NCBI RefSeq assembly: GCF_014207705.1
Contig: NZ_JACHIU010000001.1
Span: 2,658,501 to 2,722,500 of the forward strand
DNA length: 64,000 nucleotides
From: Sphaerisporangium rubeum
GTDB lineage: Bacteria; Actinomycetota; Actinomycetes; Streptosporangiales; Streptosporangiaceae
Direction of reading: 5' to 3'
Shown here: piece by piece, positions 60,668 through 64,000 of the stretch
Layout: every line of letters begins with the position of its first letter
Position numbering within the stretch: the stretch's first letter is position 1
Notes under the pieces: model-generated
What the model saw: only the letters and a program-made list of their open reading frames with translations
The model's database searches: none
Told to the model about the DNA's origin: nothing
Made by a program: the position numbers and the translations under genes

Positions 60668-61154
60668 GGTCAGGCACCCGATCTCGCTGACCGTCAACGG
60701 CGTGGTCCATGAGGTGGCGGTCCCGGCCCGCCGCCTGCTGTCGGACTGCCTGCGCCACGACCTCGGCCTCACCGGCACCCACGTGGGGTGTGAGCACGGC
60801 GTGTGCGGCTGCTGCACGGTGCTGCTGGACGGTGAGCCGGCGCGGTCGTGCCTCACGTTCGCGGTCACGGCGGACGGCCACGAGATCACCACCGTCGAGG
60901 GCCTGGCGGGGCCGGACGGCACGCCGTCCCCGGTGCAGAAGGCGTTCTCCGAGTGCCACGCGCTCCAGTGCGGGTTCTGCACACCCGGTTTCCTGTGCAC
61001 GGTCACGGCGCTGCTGCGCGACACCCCCGCGCCGACCGACGACGAGGTGCTCGAAGGCATCTCCGGCAACCTGTGCCGCTGCACCGGCTACCAGAACATC
61101 GTCAAGGCGGTCCACCGGGCCGCCGAGCTGACGGCCGAGGAGAGTGCCTCGTGA
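60660..61154 (+). CDS. [2Fe-2S] subunit of the molybdenum hydroxylase (XdhC/CoxS type)
   Basis: 164 residues. Ferredoxin-type cluster CEHGVCGCCTVLLDGEPARSC and a second cluster in QCGFCTPGF with GNLCRCTGYQNIVKAV, all eight Cys present. It passes electrons from the molybdenum centre to the FAD subunit. The start ATG 60660 has GGGGGAGGG upstream inside the previous gene. Confidence 0.96.
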   Translation: MAEVRHPISLTVNGVVHEVAVPARRLLSDCLRHDLGLTGTHVGCEHGVCGCCTVLLDGEPARSCLTFAVTADGHEITTVEGLAGPDGTPSPVQKAFSECHALQCGFCTPGFLCTVTALLRDTPAPTDDEVLEGISGNLCRCTGYQNIVKAVHRAAELTAEESAS

Positions 61155-63538
61155 CGACCAGGCTGTTCGGCGAGCGGGTCCAGCGCAGGGAGGACGGACG
61201 GCTCGTCACCGGCCAGGGCCGCTACCTCGACGACCTCGGCCGTGACGCACTCGCCGCGGCGTTCGTCCGCTCGCCGCACGCGCACGCGCGCATCCGCGAC
61301 ATCGACGTCTCGGCGGCCCTGGACGTCGACGGCCTGGTGGCGATCTACACCTGGGAGGACCTGCCGGAACGCGTGCGCGACCCGTTGCCGCTGCTGATCC
61401 CGCACCCCGCGCTCACCCACGGCCGCACGGCGTACTGCCTGGCCAGAGACGTCGTGCGGCACGTCGGCGAGCCGGTCGTCATGGTGGTCGCCACCGACCG
61501 CTACCTCGCCGAGGACGCCGCCGCGCTGATCGAGGTGGAGTACGAGTTCCTCAAGCCGGTCGTCGGCATCGAGGAGGCCGTGCAGGGGGTCCACCTGGTG
61601 CACGAGGACGTGCCGGGGAACGTCGGCGCTCACCTGGTGCAGGAGGTGCCGGACGCCACAGGCAGAGGCGCGCGTGACGCCGTGGACGCGGCGCCGCACG
61701 TGCTGGAGTTCCGGCTCGACATCGAGCGCAGCGCGTCCATGCCGCTGGAGGGACGCGGCGTGTACGCGAGGTGGGACCCCGACGACCGGTCGCTGCGGGT
61801 CTATTCCTCCACGCAGACCTCCACCAGCGTGCGCATGGCGCTGGCCGCCAAGCTCGGCCTGCCGCTGCCGTCGGTCGAGGTGATCGCGCCGGACGTCGGC
61901 GGCGGGTTCGGCGTCAAGATCGTGCATCCGTGGCCGGAGGAGGTGCTGGTCCCCTGGGCCGCCATGCTGCTCGGCCGCGAGGTCAAGTGGGCCGAGGACC
62001 GGCGCGAGCACTTCGTCTCCTCGGCCCACGAGCGCGCGCAGGTGCAGCACGTGCGCGTCGGCTTCGACGACGAGGGCCGCCTCCACGGACTGGACGTCAC
62101 CATCCAGCACGACCACGGCGCCTACACGCCGTACGGCATCATCGTGCCGATCATCACCGCCACGCAGCTCCTCGGGCCGTACCGCGTCGGCGCCTACCGG
62201 GTGGAATTCTCCTCGATCTACACCAACACCGTGCAGGTCACGCCGTACCGTGGCGCGGGCCGTCCTCAGGGTGTGTTCTGCATGGAACGCACGATGGACC
62301 GCATCGCCGCGCATCTCGGCATGGACCGGACCGCGGTGCGGGCCGCCAACTTCATCCAGCCCGACCAGTTCCCCTACGACCAGGGCCTGATGTTCCAGGA
62401 CGGCCGGCCGCTGATCTACGACAGCGGCGACTACCCCGAGTCGCTGCGCATGCTGAAGGAGCTCATCGGTTGGGACGCCTTCCCCGCCGAGAAGGAACGG
62501 GCCGCCGCCGAGGGCCGCACGATCGGCATCGGCATCGGCTGCTACGTCGAGGGCACCGGCGTCGGGCCGTACGAAGGCGGCCACGTGCAGGTCACCTCCG
62601 ACGGCCGGGTGCACGTCTCCACGGGCCTCACCTCGCAGGGCCAGGGCCACGAGACGGTGTTCGCGCAGATCGCCGCCACCGAGCTCGGCGTGCCGATCGA
62701 CCGGGTGTCGGTGGTCACCGGCGACACCCGCCGCTTCGGTTACGCCGTCGGCACGTTCGCCTCGCGGGCCGCCGTGATGAGCGGCAACGCCATCGCGCTG
62801 GCCTGCCGCAAGGTGCGCGACAAGGCGCTGCGGATCGCCGCCGACGCTTTGGAGGCCGATCCGCGTGACCTGGAGATCGTGGACGGCGACGTGCGGGTCG
62901 TGGGGAACCCCGGGGCCGCGGTGCCGCTCGCCACGGTGGCCGTGCTGTCCAACCCGCTGCGGTACGCCTTCGACGAGGAGGCCAAACGGGCCACGCAGTT
63001 CACCGGGACCGCGTCGATGGACCGGCCGCCGGTCGACGAAGGCGAGGAGCCGGGGCTGGAGGGCCGCGACTACTACTCGCCGGTGCGTTCGACGTTCGCG
63101 TCCGGCATGCACGCCGCCGTCGTGGAGACCGACCCCGGCACCGCGGAGATCCGCATCCTGCGGTACGCCGTGGTGCACGACTGCGGGAAGCTGATCAACC
63201 CGATGATCGTGGAGGGGCAGATCCACGGCGGGGTGGCGCAGGGTGTCGGCGGCGCGCTGTACGAACGCATGGTGTACGACGGCCACGGCCAGCTCCTCAA
63301 CGCGTCCTTCATGGACTTCCTGATGCCGTACGCGACCGAGGTGCCGCGCATCGAGACGGCGCACCTGGAGACGCCGTCGCCGCTGAACCCGCTCGGCATC
63401 AAGGGTGCGGGGGAGGCGGGGGTGATCCCGGTGTCGGCGGTGGTCGCCGCGGCGGTCGAGGACGCCGAGGGCATCACGATCAGCCGCATGCCGATCTCGC
63501 CGTCCGACCTGTACGACCTGCGGCGGGCCGCCGGGTGA
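61151..63538 (+). CDS. Molybdopterin-binding large subunit of a xanthine-dehydrogenase-type hydroxylase
   Basis: 795 residues from GTG 61151 overlapping the previous stop (GTGA). Mo-cofactor binding motifs are visible: PDVGGGFGVKI, TPYRGAGRPQGVFCMERTMD, TGLTSQGQGHETVFAQIAA and the catalytic Glu in NPLGIKGAGEAGVIP. The active-site loop is YRGAGRPQG, not the Cys-containing VAYRCSFR of form I carbon monoxide dehydrogenase, so this is a xanthine dehydrogenase or aldehyde-type hydroxylase. Given the NCS2 permease and PucR nearby, a purine or other heterocycle is the likely substrate. A clear terminator follows. XdhC-type cofactor maturation genes are not in the window. Confidence 0.93.
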   Translation: MTTRLFGERVQRREDGRLVTGQGRYLDDLGRDALAAAFVRSPHAHARIRDIDVSAALDVDGLVAIYTWEDLPERVRDPLPLLIPHPALTHGRTAYCLARDVVRHVGEPVVMVVATDRYLAEDAAALIEVEYEFLKPVVGIEEAVQGVHLVHEDVPGNVGAHLVQEVPDATGRGARDAVDAAPHVLEFRLDIERSASMPLEGRGVYARWDPDDRSLRVYSSTQTSTSVRMALAAKLGLPLPSVEVIAPDVGGGFGVKIVHPWPEEVLVPWAAMLLGREVKWAEDRREHFVSSAHERAQVQHVRVGFDDEGRLHGLDVTIQHDHGAYTPYGIIVPIITATQLLGPYRVGAYRVEFSSIYTNTVQVTPYRGAGRPQGVFCMERTMDRIAAHLGMDRTAVRAANFIQPDQFPYDQGLMFQDGRPLIYDSGDYPESLRMLKELIGWDAFPAEKERAAAEGRTIGIGIGCYVEGTGVGPYEGGHVQVTSDGRVHVSTGLTSQGQGHETVFAQIAATELGVPIDRVSVVTGDTRRFGYAVGTFASRAAVMSGNAIALACRKVRDKALRIAADALEADPRDLEIVDGDVRVVGNPGAAVPLATVAVLSNPLRYAFDEEAKRATQFTGTASMDRPPVDEGEEPGLEGRDYYSPVRSTFASGMHAAVVETDPGTAEIRILRYAVVHDCGKLINPMIVEGQIHGGVAQGVGGALYERMVYDGHGQLLNASFMDFLMPYATEVPRIETAHLETPSPLNPLGIKGAGEAGVIPVSAVVAAAVEDAEGITISRMPISPSDLYDLRRAAG

Positions 63539-63549
63539 GGCCGTCTATG

Positions 63550-63581
63550 GCCTGACGGTCATGATCCACTCACCGTCAGGC
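63550..63581 (+). terminator. Terminator of the permease-hydroxylase operon
   Basis: GCCTGACGGT and ACCGTCAGGC form a perfect 10-bp stem with a 12-nt loop, 11 bp past the stop. Confidence 0.85.
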
Positions 63582-63716
63582 CCGTCAGCCTCACCGCGAC
63601 ACTCAGGTCGCTATCTGTAGTCGAGTTGCTACATTCCGTGATTGTCGCGCGCCGGACCGGCCGTCCCGCCTGGGGACGTGCCGCCGGCGCACCCATCACA
63701 GAGGAGGACTCGGGTA

Positions 63717-64000
63717 GTGAGATCACGGACAGGCACGGCACGAGCGGCCCTGGCGGCGGCCGGCCTGATCGCGGTGGCGCTCGCCGCACCCGCGCCGGCC
63801 ATGGCCATGGACGGCGACGCGGCGGCGTCGCTGCGGCAGGCACGCGAGCAGTGCGGCGGTGGCGAGATCTGCTTCTGGTACTACCGCGACTATTCCGGCA
63901 CGCCGTGGCGCTGGACGCCGGCCAACGGCTACCGCGACATGCCGTCCAACCTGCACGACCACGTGTACTCGTTCTACGCCAACGCCGAGGGGTGCTTCAT
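63717..64000 (+). CDS. Secreted I36-like peptidase-inhibitor-type protein, 3' end outside window
   Basis: 94 residues are visible from GTG 63717, with GAGGAGG 9 nt upstream. A signal peptide (VRSRTGTARAALAAAGLIAVALAAPAPAMAMD) is followed by REQCGGGEICFWYYRDYSGT and PWRWTPANGYRDMPSNLHDHVYSFYANAEGCF. A short Cys pair followed by FWYYRDYSG, then a region ending in VYSFYANA, resembles the peptidase-inhibitor I36 fold (gamma-crystallin-like) common in secreted actinomycete proteins. Function assignment is tentative because the protein is incomplete. Confidence 0.75.
   Translation, partial: MRSRTGTARAALAAAGLIAVALAAPAPAMAMDGDAAASLRQAREQCGGGEICFWYYRDYSGTPWRWTPANGYRDMPSNLHDHVYSFYANAEGCF

Noticed and set aside
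61151-63538. Form I carbon monoxide dehydrogenase
   Set aside because: The active-site loop reads YRGAGRPQG, lacking the Cys-containing VAYRCSFR motif of true CO dehydrogenase.

Overview
The window is high-GC DNA with GTG/TTG starts, ATGA/GTGA gene junctions, mycothiol-linked and WhiB proteins, an IdeR-type iron box, a ZTP riboswitch before glyA and ECF sigma factors paired with MNEIDLL-type membrane proteins. This points to a filamentous actinomycete, most likely of the Streptosporangiales. Genus cannot be fixed from sequence alone.

Layout. 0-10 kb is plant-biomass and aromatic catabolism: a secreted GH30 xylanase fragment, an MFS transporter, pcaHG converging on pcaF-pcaI-pcaJ (protocatechuate ring cleavage and the beta-ketoadipate thiolase/CoA-transferase steps), and a CE1 esterase-CBM2 behind a perfect LacI-type palindrome. 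10-17.2 kb holds a leaderless BTAD/NB-ARC regulator, a large Ski2-like helicase with a duplicated zinc-ribbon module, and the wreck of an ABC transporter. 17.2-26.8 kb is housekeeping and stress: superoxide dismutase with a Nur-like box, a secreted esterase, an acyl-CoA dehydrogenase, an ECF sigma/MDMPI pair, a DUF1707 protein, and an SPFH-RHH-GPP34 operon behind a 20-bp palindrome.

27.5-33.4 kb is the most unusual part: a four-gene module present twice in tandem. Each copy has a 91-aa LuxR-type HTH protein, a small secreted four-cysteine protein behind a conserved dyad, then (opposite strand) a single-pass membrane protein and its ECF sigma factor. In the first copy the sigma gene is destroyed. 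33.5-37.6 kb is assimilatory sulfate reduction (sirohydrochlorin chelatase-like, CysH, zinc ribbon, sulfite reductase) behind a leaderless leader peptide with a Cys-Cys pair and a matching terminator, a cysteine-responsive attenuator.

37.8-51.4 kb: YihY, ZTP riboswitch-glyA, rsgA behind a probable translational attenuator, a phosphoribosyltransferase, WhiB, an IdeR-boxed sucrase/ferredoxin-like protein, glpD, an FAD oxidase, a metallophosphoesterase and a Ser/Thr kinase with ten YDALR repeats. 51.5-63.5 kb looks like purine/ureide use: AllG-FdrA-AllH (oxamate carbamoyltransferase type), PucR, an NCS2 xanthine/uracil permease and a three-subunit molybdenum hydroxylase. The window ends inside a secreted I36-like peptide gene.

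A cross-cutting oddity is the number of short (about 22-90 bp) tandem duplications sitting on gene starts, gene ends and terminators. At pcaI and pcaJ they create mini-ORFs that keep the stop-start coupling intact.
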